Part shown: piece after piece, positions 46,456-57,191 of the stretch
Layout of the letters: the number at the start of each line of letters is the position of its first letter
Numbering within the stretch: position 1 is the first letter of the stretch
Position numbers and translations under genes: made by a program
Notes under the pieces: model-generated
The model's database searches: none
Seen by the model: only the letters and a program-made list of their open reading frames with translations
Told to the model about the DNA's origin: nothing
DNA from: Hyalella azteca
Lineage: Eukaryota; Arthropoda; Malacostraca; Amphipoda; Hyalellidae
Length of the DNA: 64,000 bases
Direction of reading: 5' to 3'
Assembly: GCF_000764305.2 (NCBI RefSeq)
Contig: NW_025943677.1
Location: forward strand, 1 to 64,000

Positions 46456-46499
46456 TCAATGCATTCTTGCACATTCTACTTCAGTCTATTTAATTTTAC

Positions 46500-47115
46500 T
46501 GAATTAGGTTTGCTTGAATTGGGCTGGAATGATTTGATTAGGATTGAATTTGGTTGGGTTGAATTGAGTTGGGTGTGGTTGAATTGGGTTGAATCAAGTT
46601 GGAACAAGTTAAAATGGTTTTGGTTGAATATGGTTTAATTGACTTGAGTTTAATTGAATTTTGGTTGAATTGAGTTAGGTAGGGTTGAATTTGGTTGGAT
46701 TGAATTGGGTTGGGTTGAATTGGTTTTGGTTGAATTGGATTGGGTTGAATTGGTTTTGGTTAGATTGGGATGGGTTTGGTTAGATTGGGTTGGGTTAAAT
46801 ATGGTTAGGATGAATTGGGTTGGGTTGCATTGGGAAGGATTGGGTTGATTTGAATTGGGATCAATTGGGTTGGGTTAAATTGGTTTGGGTTGTAATGGCT
46901 TGAATTGAAATGGTTAGGATTGGGTGAATTGGCTTTTGTTGTAATGGTTTGGATTGAATTGGTTAGGATTGCATTGGGTAGGGTTTGGTTGCATTGTGTT
47001 GGGTTCAGTTAGATTGGGTTGGTTCTGTTAGATTTGGTTGGGTTCAGTTAGATTAGGTTGTTTGAATTTGGTTGGGATGAATTGCATGTGGTTGAATTGG
47101 GTTGGCTTGGTTCAG
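46500..47115. repeat. GT-rich satellite, GGGTTGAATT-like
   Basis: About 600 bp of degenerate 5- and 10-mers (TTGGGTTGAATTGG and variants) with almost no C on the plus strand. It abuts the 10-bp satellite of opposite base skew. Confidence 0.88.
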
Positions 47116-47240
47116 GTGACTAGACTAATAATGTAGTCTGTTTATTTAAAATGATTTATCACAAGTTGCTTTGTTATCCATTGTCAGTGCCGTGAGGCTC
47201 TCTTTATGCAAGCATTCAAATACATGCACTTAGAACCATC

Positions 47241-47965
47241 GGAACTGCGCGCTACATCGAGTAGTTCTGGTGGCTCTGAGCATGTATGCTTGGATGCTCA
47301 TATATATACACTCTCACAGCCATCAGAACTGCGCGCTACAGCGCGTAGTTCAGGTGGCTATGAGCGTGTATGCTTAGGTGCTCAAATGTAGCTCTTATAG
47401 CCAGGAACTGCGCGCTACAGCACGTAGTTCAGGTGGCTGTTAGGGTGGATGCTTGGGTGCTCAAATGTAGCTATCACAGACAACGGAACTGCACGCTACA
47501 GTGCATAGTTCAGGTGGCTATGAGCGCGTATGCTTGGGTGCTCAAATGTAGCTATCACAGACAACGGAACTGCATGCTACAGCGCGTAGTTCAGGTGGCT
47601 ATGAGCGAGTATGCTTGGGTGATCAAATGTAGCTCTCACAGCCGCTGGAACTGCGCACTATAGCGCGTAGTTCAGGTGGCTATGAGCGTGCATGCTTGGG
47701 TGATCAAATGTAGCTCTAACAGCCAGGAACTGCACGCTATAGCCTGTAGTTCATGTGACTGTAAGGGCGTATGCTTGGGTGCTCAAATGTAGCTCTCACA
47801 GCCATTGGAACTGTGCACTACAGCGCGTAGTTCAGGTGGCTGTGAGCACGTATGCTTGGGTGCTCAAATGTAGCTCTCACCGCCATTGGAACTATGCGCT
47901 ATGACATGTAGTTACGATCGTAGCATGTAGATTAATACGGCGCATTGGCCATATCGATTGTAAAT
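47241..47965. repeat. 81-bp minisatellite with a palindrome in each unit, nine copies
   Basis: Units begin GGAACTG (or AGAACTG) at 47241, 47325, 47404, 47485, 47566, 47647, 47726, 47807 and 47888, spacing 79-84 and mostly 81 bp. Each holds a near palindrome GAACTGCGCGCTACAGCGCG then TAGTTC, followed by GTGGCTRTGAGCGYGTATGC and TCAAATGTAGCTCTCACAGC. Period 81 is a multiple of three, which explains the open frames here. Confidence 0.92.
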
Positions 47966-48479
47966 CGCGATTTATGGAGAAGCATAATTGGCAACTGGCG
48001 TCCAGTGGCATCAACCTCGGCATCTTTGATGCATGAAATCGGCGTCCTCGACCTATGTTGTGCCATGCTTTACAGTCTGGGCCTTGGCCAAGTTGAGAAA
48101 CAGGAGGCAGCAGCTGTTCACACGCGATTTCATAAAATCACCCATGAACAGTCAATTTTCACCTGCAATTTTAGAAAAGCTTAGGGAGGACAAAAATTTT
48201 ATCCGCGATTTTTCAAATTTACCTGTAAAGATTCTATTTTCACCCACAATTTTTGGAAAAATTGCCCAAGATTCCAGTCTGGGTCATCTACATTTTACAG
48301 TGGCAGTGTGGAATTCCAGAGGGGTAATATATTAACTGGTAAACATAGCAAATCGGAAAGTAGGACCCAATAATCTGGAACGTCCAGCACACTTCCACTT
48401 TCAGTCCATCATCATCACTGGTGAGTCTTTGCTAGATGCCACAGCTGTTTCATTGAAAAAAACAGCGCTTGCATCATCA

Positions 48480-48640
48480 CAGTAACAAGAATCCAATCAA
48501 CGCTTTAACGCGTCCAACGTAACAGTCACAAGAATCCAATCAATGCTTGAATGCGTCCAACGTACTGTCACAGGGACCCAATTATCGCTAGAACGTGTGC
48601 AACATCACAGCCACTGGAATCCATCCAGCAATAGAAAGCT
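48480..48640. repeat. 45-bp degenerate tandem repeat, about three copies
   Basis: CACAAGAATCCAATCAAYGC then TTRAAYGCGTCCAACGTA recurs with a spacing of about 45 bp, decaying to the right. Confidence 0.75.
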
Positions 48641-49441
48641 AGAAGGGACCGCCCCAAATGCACACAATGTTAACGCACTGATGCTAACATAATGCTACAA
48701 TTCTTATTTCAAGAGCGTAATACAATAGTGTAGTTATGTCATTATTGATGGAAATTGCAAAGAATAACAACTTCACTATGTACAATCGCTCACAAAAATC
48801 AATCAATCAAATAAAATCATATGCATGAAAAACTGCCTATGATTCAATCCACAAATACAGAACTGACCACCAATGCAATCAGCTGAGACATACAATCTCC
48901 TTTCGTTGNAGAACATTTTTATGGTAATATTGTATCCTAGTTTTTAAATATAATATCTTTTAAATGCCCACCACAATTGTTTTGACAAAATAGGGCTCTT
49001 CTCTTCGTTGCTTTCATAACCTTCATTAGTGTTTCTGACGAGAGTGCAAATTTTTGATATCCGCAAATTTTCGATAAAGATATTTAAATGTGTTTTTTGA
49101 AGGATCCTTGTTTTGAAATGGATCCTGTAATCACGTTGAACTTCTGTTATTGACATCGTTATTGACTGTAGCGATAATTTTTGTTCTTTCTTCTTTGCTG
49201 TAGCGAATCATGATGAAAATTTAAGGCTTGATAATTAAACACAAATTTAGCAAGCTATACAGGATAATGACGTAACTATGATACAATATTACCATAAAAA
49301 TGTTCTTTTAAATAAAACAAGTTTCAACTTCATAACGTTCTAAGTTTTTTTATTTATTAACAAATTAAAAGGGTTACTTAATTCTGGTTCACCCTGTATA
49401 AAGAAAAGACTAGAGAGGTGACGGAATTACCCACGCCCACG

Positions 49442-50210
49442 GTGTTGGAATATACCGCGTTTACCCTAGCTACCGTAACCGAAGCTGATTTCTGACGGCC
49501 TGCAACCCTGTTTCTCCACACTCAGGATTATGTATGTTTTCAGGGAATTTTCCCACGCATTTTGACTTTTTTCAAGCTATTGCGGCGCACAGTTGGTGCA
49601 ACTTCTGGCCATCCCTGCTTGCACGCGCAAGCGTTGGCACAGCACGCGCAAGCATCGGCGCAGCACGCGCAAGCGTCGGCGTAGCACACACATACATTTT
49701 GTCAAGGGACAAGAGACAGAAAATGTATAATACTTAATAATTAATATGCATTTAATTATCCATCAATAACCTATGATTTTCCTTGATATGGAAATTTTGT
49801 GAAAGCAAAAATCTAGAAATTTATTTTCGAAGAAATTCTCTACAAATTTCTTATACCAACTGGCGAAATTTTTGACTTTCGAGTACTCAATTGACTATTG
49901 AGTCAATTCTAGTCAGTCAACTGTGAAGTGTCATGTTGTTTGTTGTACATTGCCTTTTCTTCGAGAAGTTTCTCCAACTGCCGATGAGTTTCTCCTCAAT
50001 TTGAAAGCTGAGGTAACGAATAGGTGCCGTGAATGTTTTTATATTTAATTTGAAACTATTATTTTGGGAGTAAATAGTATTTCCTTTTGTAGATCCATCC
50101 CTCTTGCTCATCTGTGACGCGCGCAATTAACAATCTTGCATGGGACCTTCTCTGTGTTGCCTGACTTGACGTTCATACGATCATAGGGTAAACGCGGTAT
50201 ATTCCGACAC
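49442..50210. mobile_element. Probable non-autonomous DNA transposon bounded by 26-bp inverted repeats
   Basis: The left sequence at 49442-49467 (GTGTTGGAATATACCGCGTT TACCCT) is inverted at 50185-50210 with one mismatch. Related TATTCCGACAC and ATTCCGAC motifs recur at 50394-50560, so the element may extend further right. No transposase recognised. An 18-bp GCACGCGCAAGCRTCGGC repeat (four copies) lies inside at 49620-49690. Confidence 0.6.
49618..49692. repeat. 18-bp tandem repeat
   Basis: Four copies of GCACGCGCAAGCRTYGGC inside the TIR-bounded element. Confidence 0.85.
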
Positions 50211-50591
50211 ATTAAGGATGCATCGAGAAATGAAAAACTATAAAAAATAATTGCATGCATTACTCGAGTTCTGTTTGCTTTATGTGACTCGCAAAACACC
50301 GTACTACGCGCCAGCAACAATGAAACGTCACAAAATGTTGCCATATTTATTTAAAAGCCTTTAGAATGCAAACCTACGGCCTACCAAATCCCTATATTCC
50401 GACACTGTGTGAGTGTGACTATATTAGGCACTTGGTGAGACACTGAGATGTATTCCGACCGCGCTTCAAATTGTACTAATACATAATTCCGACATCCACA
50501 TGTTCGAATTCCGATTGCTGTGTGAGCTGTATTGGAATATGACACGGCTTTGAATTAGAAGTTTACTATTGAATATTGAGCACTACTTAAT

Positions 50592-50629
50592 CTGTCTCTT
50601 ATACACATCTAGATGTGTATAAGAGACAG
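50592..50629. other. Nextera mate-pair junction adapter (assembly artefact)
   Basis: CTGTCTCTTATACACATCT followed directly by its reverse complement AGATGTGTATAAGAGACAG: the Tn5 mosaic end in the duplicated form used as the Nextera mate-pair circularisation junction. Not genomic. The flanks may come from DNA several kilobases apart or be misjoined. Confidence 0.97.
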
Positions 50630-51924
50630 ATACTGAACTGTTTGAACATGTATTTTGGGTAGGTGTTAAGAATGCAAGGAATGCGGGTCAAAGCGATATA
50701 GCAAGTGTGTAAGGCATGGTTGTTTCGAGACNGGTATCCAGGATACTTTACTGGTCTACTTATAGGACTCAAAAATGAACTTGAGGGAGAGTCTAAAAAA
50801 CTCTCTGCTTTGCCACTATGATATACAGATACAGTATAGTGTCTAAATAGGTATACCTACAGACTACAGAGTAGGCCTAAACAATAAACATTTTTAAGTA
50901 AAAGTACTTTACCGTTTGGTCATTACGAAAGCAAAAACTTTTTATAATCATATCCCCTCAAAAATACCAATACAGTTATAACAAAATGTTTCAAATTTTG
51001 ACAATGACATTGAAGTAGAATGAATGAAAATTGAATACTAGGCTAAGTACTAACTAGCCAGACTCAATTTTAAAAAGAGCAAAAAAACTAAGGATACTTT
51101 TTACCGTATGCAACCGCATTATAAATGGAGCTATTTATTACTCACCCAAAATACTAAAAATTTATTTAATCGTGTCAACTGGCCATAATTTATATTTATC
51201 GATACAAAATAACACTATTTTCAAAATAAAACTGAATTAACTGCAAGCTTCTTTAAAATACAAACGAACATTACATCTTCGAACAGTGACCCCAGACACA
51301 CCACGGCCACGATTTTGCCACTCAGCAAACAAACACACTAAGTTTCCCAAAATAATGTAAAATCGTTTAAAAATAGGCCTAGGAGAAAATTAAACCCTTC
51401 CTTTTGAGTTACAAAACAAATATTTTCAGGTGTTTATAAAAATTCATCGATACCCTTTATTTTATTACAAGTAAATGCCATATAAAATTCATCTGTGAAT
51501 GATTTAATATGAAAGAAACGGGACGGAACAATACTAGCGAAATTGCCTCAACTTTGGAAAGACCCACTTATGAGTCAGACTTGCCAACCTTCTTCCTATC
51601 GAAAACATTAATAAACAAACCTATTCAAAGCTTAACATGAGATTAGAAAATGTGCACATACAACGTTTTCGATACAAATATTTGTTGCGAATAAAATTAT
51701 CCGTCCAGACACGTTATTGCATGCAAAACACGCTTTTTGTCACGAAATGCAGCAATACATCCATCAACTCATAATACGAGTTTTTAAAGTTTTTTTTTAA
51801 GTTCAACATATAATCTCCTGTGCCGTGAAATGTGTTGCCGAAAACATTTATGAAATATTCAATCGCACAAGCTACTCGCAGCAAAGGAAATATTAATTGC
51901 ATCCGTTCTATGCTTGTGCAATGC
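50630..51924. other. Intergenic DNA right of the adapter
   Basis: A+T-rich; no gene or repeat family recognised. Confidence 0.5.
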
Positions 51925-51928
51925 TTAA

Positions 51929-52211
51929 CCCATTAATGCCGGGCGGTTCCATTTGGAACCAGCAGAAAAAAATGGATTCAAACGTATTATCCAATATGAA
52001 TAACCTTGCTTGATTTACTATCGGAAAAAGTGTTGTTTGAAGAAACGTTATGTTAATGCCGAGCGGTTCCATATGGAACCAAGCTATATTTTTTCACATA
52101 CAACGAAAAATAAATATATGAACATATTTTTCGTTTATTACCATCACAAATGATAATATTCTCACAAGGAACCCCCAAAAAATTCAGTAAATAATTCTCG
52201 TCATTAATGGG
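51929..52211. mobile_element. piggyBac-like MITE
   Basis: TTAA (51925-51928 and 52212-52215) flanks 10-bp terminal inverted repeats CCCATTAATG / CATTAATGGG; length 283 bp. Two internal direct repeats TAATGCCGRGCGGTTCCAT each continue into a palindrome GGTTCCATWTGGAACC. No coding capacity. TTAA duplication and CCC-type ends are piggyBac hallmarks. Confidence 0.85.
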
Positions 52212-53057
52212 TTAATTCAATACCCAAACCAACAGAGTACACGCACAAAGTCAAAGTGGTACACTAATTCTATGTTTGGGCAATACTTGAATAGTAATAA
52301 TGTTTTGGCAATACTTGTATAGTACGCGCATCAAATGTTAAACTGATTGCATCCCTTTTATGTTTGGGCAATACATGAATACTCAAACCCACCGAGTACG
52401 CGCACTATATGGTATTCTGATTACATTTGTTCCATACTTTTGCAAAACTTAATTAACTAATCAAACCTTCAAGCTTCTCGCACCGCATGTTAGGAATACT
52501 AATATATAGGCTGCAGACGTGCAGTACTTCAATTTGCTCCTTTGCACTCAGCGGGTGCACACTCGTCGTGAATGCGGCTTTTATCGATTCTCATGTGCCA
52601 TACAGTACTTATCAACTCCAATCTACAATCTTCTGCCTGAAGAACGCACACAGTTATGGAAAGATCGGGTTCAAAAGACCGGATCCTTTGTGGAATCAAG
52701 TCACAAAAAGTACAGGGATCGGCAACAGGCCATGGGCTTATTTCTTCAGTGCCGACACTCCTGTTTTATTCTAATATTTACGCCTCAGGAGACATCGGGA
52801 TACATACGGCCACCACTATTATATCATGTATAAGATTGATAGTGATAGGGTATCGTTTCAGGTGAACTGGAGTTGACGTTGACTTAAAATTCAAGTTAAA
52901 ACTGGCTTCATTTCAAACAACTTCTATGAAAATAGACCGAAAAATCTTACTTATGCAAAATTTCCTTGAAATTGGGTGTGTGCTGACCTCCGGTCACGAC
53001 CTTTAAATCGGTCATTCACGCTGCATAGAAGCTCTTTTAGTCTTTTACTAGCGTAAA

Positions 53058-53098
53058 AAACCCGCGCCTCGCCAATCTTGGTACACTGGAGCTATACT
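53058..53098 (-). repeat. SINE fragment
   Basis: ACCCGCGCCTCGCCAATCTT followed by GGTACACTGGAG matches the inner part of the SINE at 3860-3995 in the same orientation. Too short to show promoter boxes. Confidence 0.45.
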
Positions 53099-53317
53099 AA
53101 GAGCACTTTTTGCCCTCATGTGTTGGTGCCCTCATTTTGATAGTGACTTCGAATCTTAATTCCGCACCAAAGAATGGGCAACTCAGACGTCGTCCACCGC
53201 ATGTAGATTGGGTCTCTATAAACAAAATTAGCGGAGCCTCACATACACGACATACATACGACATTCACCAGATGCAAGCGATCAGTCACATGCAGGCTAT
53301 ATCAATCATATAGGTCA

Positions 53318-53830
53318 TTTTTTCGTCACAAGGAAACGATCACTTATTCGCCACATGCTTCCGATCACTTGTTCGCCACATGCAACCGATCACTTATTCG
53401 CCTCAAGCACACGATTAATTATTCGCCATACACATACGATTAATTACTCGTCACGGGCAAACGATCACTTATTCGCCACGCGTGAGCGATCATCTATTCG
53501 CCACATGCACACGATTAATTTTTCGCCATACATATACGATCAATTATTCGCCACATGCGATGGATCACTTATTAGTTATTCGCCACGTGCATACGATTAG
53601 TTATTCGCCATGTACAGACGATCAATTATTCGTCACGTGCGAGTGATCATTCATTCGCCACTTGCACATGATTCGCCATATTTATACGATCGACTATTCG
53701 CCTTCTGTAAACGATCAATTATTCACCGCAATCGATCAATTATTCGTCAACTATTAGCCAATCAATCAACTATTCGCCACATACTATCGTACACATATAA
53801 CGATCATTTATCCGTCGCTCAAGAACGACC
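53318..53830. repeat. 24-bp minisatellite, roughly 20 copies
   Basis: Unit CGATCACTTATTCGCCACAT GCAA with many substitutions; the core ATTCGCCA is best kept. Open frames in it are by-products of the period. Confidence 0.9.
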
Positions 53831-54518
53831 GCAGAAATGCACCGGGAATAAAATGATAAAATATAAGCCATTAAAATATATGTTTTCTTACAAGTTTAAA
53901 TTTGATTACACGGGTCTGAAACAAATCTGAAAATTGTTTATTTTTCTGAAAGGGTGACTGTTTTCTGCACTGATTTCATTTTGGGTCACGATAACTTCAA
54001 TTAGTACCTTGAAAGGCCATTAATTTGAATTGATTTCTCATTTTACATTGAATTAAATGTCTATAGCACCTCACTTCCCACCACAATATCGATGAATTTT
54101 TTTATAATTTTTAACGACGTCAATATTTTAAGCTTTCCGTTTCCATGTTATGCGATTTATAAAGAGTGGAAGTGCACATCCAGCTCTAATAAGTGTTCAT
54201 GGAATCATGGACATGGTATAACGTATTCTGTTCTAACCGTTGAGGCAAGAGGTTCTTTGTGCTGAGCTCCCGTGACAGTAGCGGCGTAGCCGGCTTCGGC
54301 TGGCTGCTATTTGCTCAGTCATCTTTCTGGAACTATCTTTCTCGAACTTTGAAAATGCCGTACTGTCCGTGTCCCGCTCCGAGGCTTTGAGCCGGCGGAA
54401 GTTACGACCAGCTAAAGGGAAGTTTAACTCCTGAACACCTATAAATGCTCCCGTCATGTAAGTTTGTAACTGCCAAATTCGATACAAAGATTTTAAGATG
54501 CCTCCATGTGTGGCTACT

Positions 54519-54810
54519 GCCCCCGGGTTCGTGGTTAATGCCCCCAGGTGAGTGGTTGGTGACTTGGTGTCCCCAGCCTCCAGGTAGTGGTTAGTGTCCC
54601 CAGGTGATTGGTTAGTGTCCCCAGGTGAGTGCCACTGAGTGGTTAGTGTCCCCAGCCAGACCCCAGGTAGTGGTTAGTGTCCCCAGCCCCCAGGTAGTGG
54701 TTAGTGTCCCCAGGAAGTGGTTAGAGACTTAGAGTCCCCAGGTGATGGTGAGTGGTTAGTGTCCTCAGCCTCCAGGTGAGTGGTTAGTGTCCCCACTCCC
54801 CAGGTTCCTG
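54519..54810. repeat. 20-22-bp minisatellite
   Basis: CCCCAGGTAGTGGTTAGTGT and variants repeated about a dozen times, GC-rich, next to the piggyBac relic. Confidence 0.88.
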
Positions 54811-54889
54811 GGCCTGGTGTGGGACTGTGTGGGCCATGGGGCTATCTGCCCTGGAGTGGGACTTTCTGCCCTGGAAGCTCTGCTGGCGA

Positions 54890-55220
54890 GGTGATCCATG
54901 AGAGGAAGGCTGGTGAACCAGTTGTCAAAGTACAAGATGTGATTCATTTGTGACAGAATTACCTGAGAGGCTGAGCAAGGTGAAGAACAATATTACCACT
55001 TAGTTTGACGTCAGGAATATTTGGGGCGTCAACTGGCTCGGTCTTACCCGTGTATGGGTCCGATGAACTGATGAAGTCTTGTATTATTCCTTTTGCGTCA
55101 GCCAGAACAAATATCTTATATCCCCTTTTATGTGGCTTACTTGGGATATAATTGCTTCAGTTGGCTTCCCTCTTTGAAGGGAATAAGTTCATCAATGCAG
55201 TGGAGAGCCTGGTGTTCCCT
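54890..55220 (-). pseudogene. piggyBac transposase relic
   Basis: Minus-strand translations in successive frames: CIDELIPFKEGSQLKQLYPK; then PHKRGYKIFVLADAKGIIQD, PYTGKTEPVDAPNIPDVKLS and GNIVLHLAQPLR; then SQMNHILYFDNWFTSLPLMD. These are consecutive blocks of piggyBac-family DDD transposases, including the YFDNWFTS block. At least two frameshifts break it. Confidence 0.9.
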
Positions 55221-55599
55221 CCCAGTGACAAACAATAAGTAATACAAAAATGTTTATTTTAAAGTTAAAGGAGAAACCGGATACATCAAACATGACCTAG
55301 ATTCACGAGAACAGCTTATAAAATTTGCAGCACCATAACTCGCCATTGTTTTCATCCAAGATGGCAAACTGGAACATAATTGTCACACCTCCGACCCTTG
55401 AAATGTAAAACCATCCGCAGTCCACTGAGCATGAAACCACTTCCATTGACAGTTGCTGCTGTGTACGACAACTTTAACATGTTCTCTGCAGGGAACAACT
55501 GTCATCAGGTTGCTACAGTCAATAACTGGCGCATAATTTCAATGTAAAAGTTATGTTCTGGGACAGTGACACGGGGCGGTTGTGGTACCAATGGAACAG

Positions 55600-55835
55600 C
55601 CATTGCTTAGCCAATCGCAGTCTGGATAACATGACATCATGATCCCATAACCAGTCACAACCTGGATTGCACGAGATCATGATTCTATCAGCCAATCAGT
55701 CTTGAGAGGATGATATCATGATCCCATCAACCAATCACAGTGTAGAAAGAATGACACCTCAACCAATCACAGATGGGAGATGACATGACTCCGCCCATTC
55801 ACAGATGGGAGATGACATGACTCCACCCACATGTA
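55600..55835. repeat. Degenerate tandem repeat with CCAAT motifs
   Basis: CCAATCACAG plus GATGACATGACTCC / GATCATGATCCCATC units of about 40-45 bp, the last two nearly identical. Inside the presumed piggyBac element. Confidence 0.7.
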
Positions 55836-55868
55836 CCTTTGAGCACTATATTTTAAAATTCCACCATG

Positions 55869-55880
55869 GGCGGTAGAGGG
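55869..55880. mobile_element. Right terminus of a piggyBac-like element
   Basis: GGCGGTAGAGGG followed by TTAA (55881-55884), identical to the right end of the element at 61069-61652. It probably closes the element that contains the transposase relic; the matching left end was not found. Confidence 0.7.
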
Positions 55881-55884
55881 TTAA

Positions 55885-57083
55885 ATCACACCTGAATGCT
55901 GAATTGCCTGAACCACAAGGCAGTTCAATGGTGGGCGCTAAACCTGCATTGCTGCAGTGCTATTACAGCCATTTCTTCATTCTTGATCACGTAAGTTGGA
56001 TATATATGAGTGTAAGAAGGCAAAGGACCACTATCAAAATTTGAAATCAGATTTCAAGAATTGTCAATATTTTTTCATGAGAAGGGGGATGAAGATGGTA
56101 TTGCCTATTTTGACAAATAGGACCAAAAAATAATATAGCCCATTATAGGCATTTTTATCAATTTTTATCCACAAATCCTGATTGTCAGAGGGAGTGATGA
56201 TCCTATTTTAGTCTTACTCTTTGACCTGAAACTGGCTGAAAGAACATAGGTGGCTAGGCAAAATGTCATGACGTAGGTATTCATTCATCATTGTATTGTG
56301 AACCTTTATTTCATGAAAAAATGTGATATGAATTGCCCTTTCCAGAGTTCTTAAAGTTGGGAAAAGAGCATGAGGAGCAACAATTAATGTGAAAGATCAA
56401 CACAAACTGACAAAGAGTTAAGACTTAAGAGCATAGAGTTAGAAAAAAATAAGCCCTGTTCTGTTCTCTCAGTTTATAGCTCTAGTGGCACTGGCAAACC
56501 ATGTTTTTTTTTTTAGAAAGTAACAAGTTCATTCTTAATTCTGTGAATTGAAATGAAGTGAACTTGGCAAGTTGGCAGCTGTATGCTGTTGCTATTTCCA
56601 ATTTTAAGATAAATGTGTCAACAAGATTTTCTGGAGATAAATGTGTCAACAAGACCCAAATTTGAAAATAAGGTGTTTCCAAAGATATCTAGATATTCAC
56701 TCACTTTCTGCACCCTGGATTAGTGACCCATAATAGTTGATTTAATGGTGTTTCACACTTCACTTTAGCCTTAGGTTCTAACTTTGAATAATTGAAAAAT
56801 TTATCAATATAAACAAAGCTCAAGTGGGCTTAGTCATTTTATAATTTATAACTATTTCTCATGCCACTCCAACTCCCGTCTTCACCAGCTCAGAGTACTA
56901 CGTACATCAGGTCCTAAAAGAAATAGGTAATCATTTTGTATGACCTTCTGCCTTTTCTGTGAAATGAAGCTTTATTAGGCTTTTCTCCATAATGGAACTT
57001 ATCTCGTAGAAGACGACATTTGCATATTCTGTTGGCTTGTTGCAGTCTGACCTTGCAGGTGGCAATTGATCTTCAAATGAACA
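55885..57083. other. Upstream region of TOE1
   Basis: No exon of another gene seen. The TOE1 promoter must lie here but has no motif I can defend. Confidence 0.5.
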
Positions 57084-57191
57084 ATGGAAGATTATTTGCC
57101 CGTTTTGCAAATACTTGAGAGAAATATTACTGATCTCTGGCCCCACATTCTTAATGGAATCAACAATGCCTCCTTCATTGCCTTGGACATA
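57084..57191 (+). CDS. TOE1: TOE1 exon 1
   Basis: Thirty-six codons ending at the first catalytic Asp (NNASFIALDI). Donor ATA|GTAAGT, phase 0. In-frame TGA immediately upstream supports this start. Confidence 0.92.

Noticed and set aside
46500..47115. Interstitial telomeric repeat (TTAGG- or TTGGG-like)
   Set aside because: The array is a degenerate mixture of 5- and 10-mers with GAATT; no regular TTAGG run exists.
46438..47663. ORFs encoding repeated Trp/Leu-rich and Cys/Ala/Val-rich peptides
   Set aside because: They lie within tandem arrays; the 81-bp period is a multiple of three, which keeps a frame open without selection.
53318..53830. CRISPR-like array
   Set aside because: Repeats and spacers are not distinct and the unit is a diverged 24-bp minisatellite in a eukaryotic genome.
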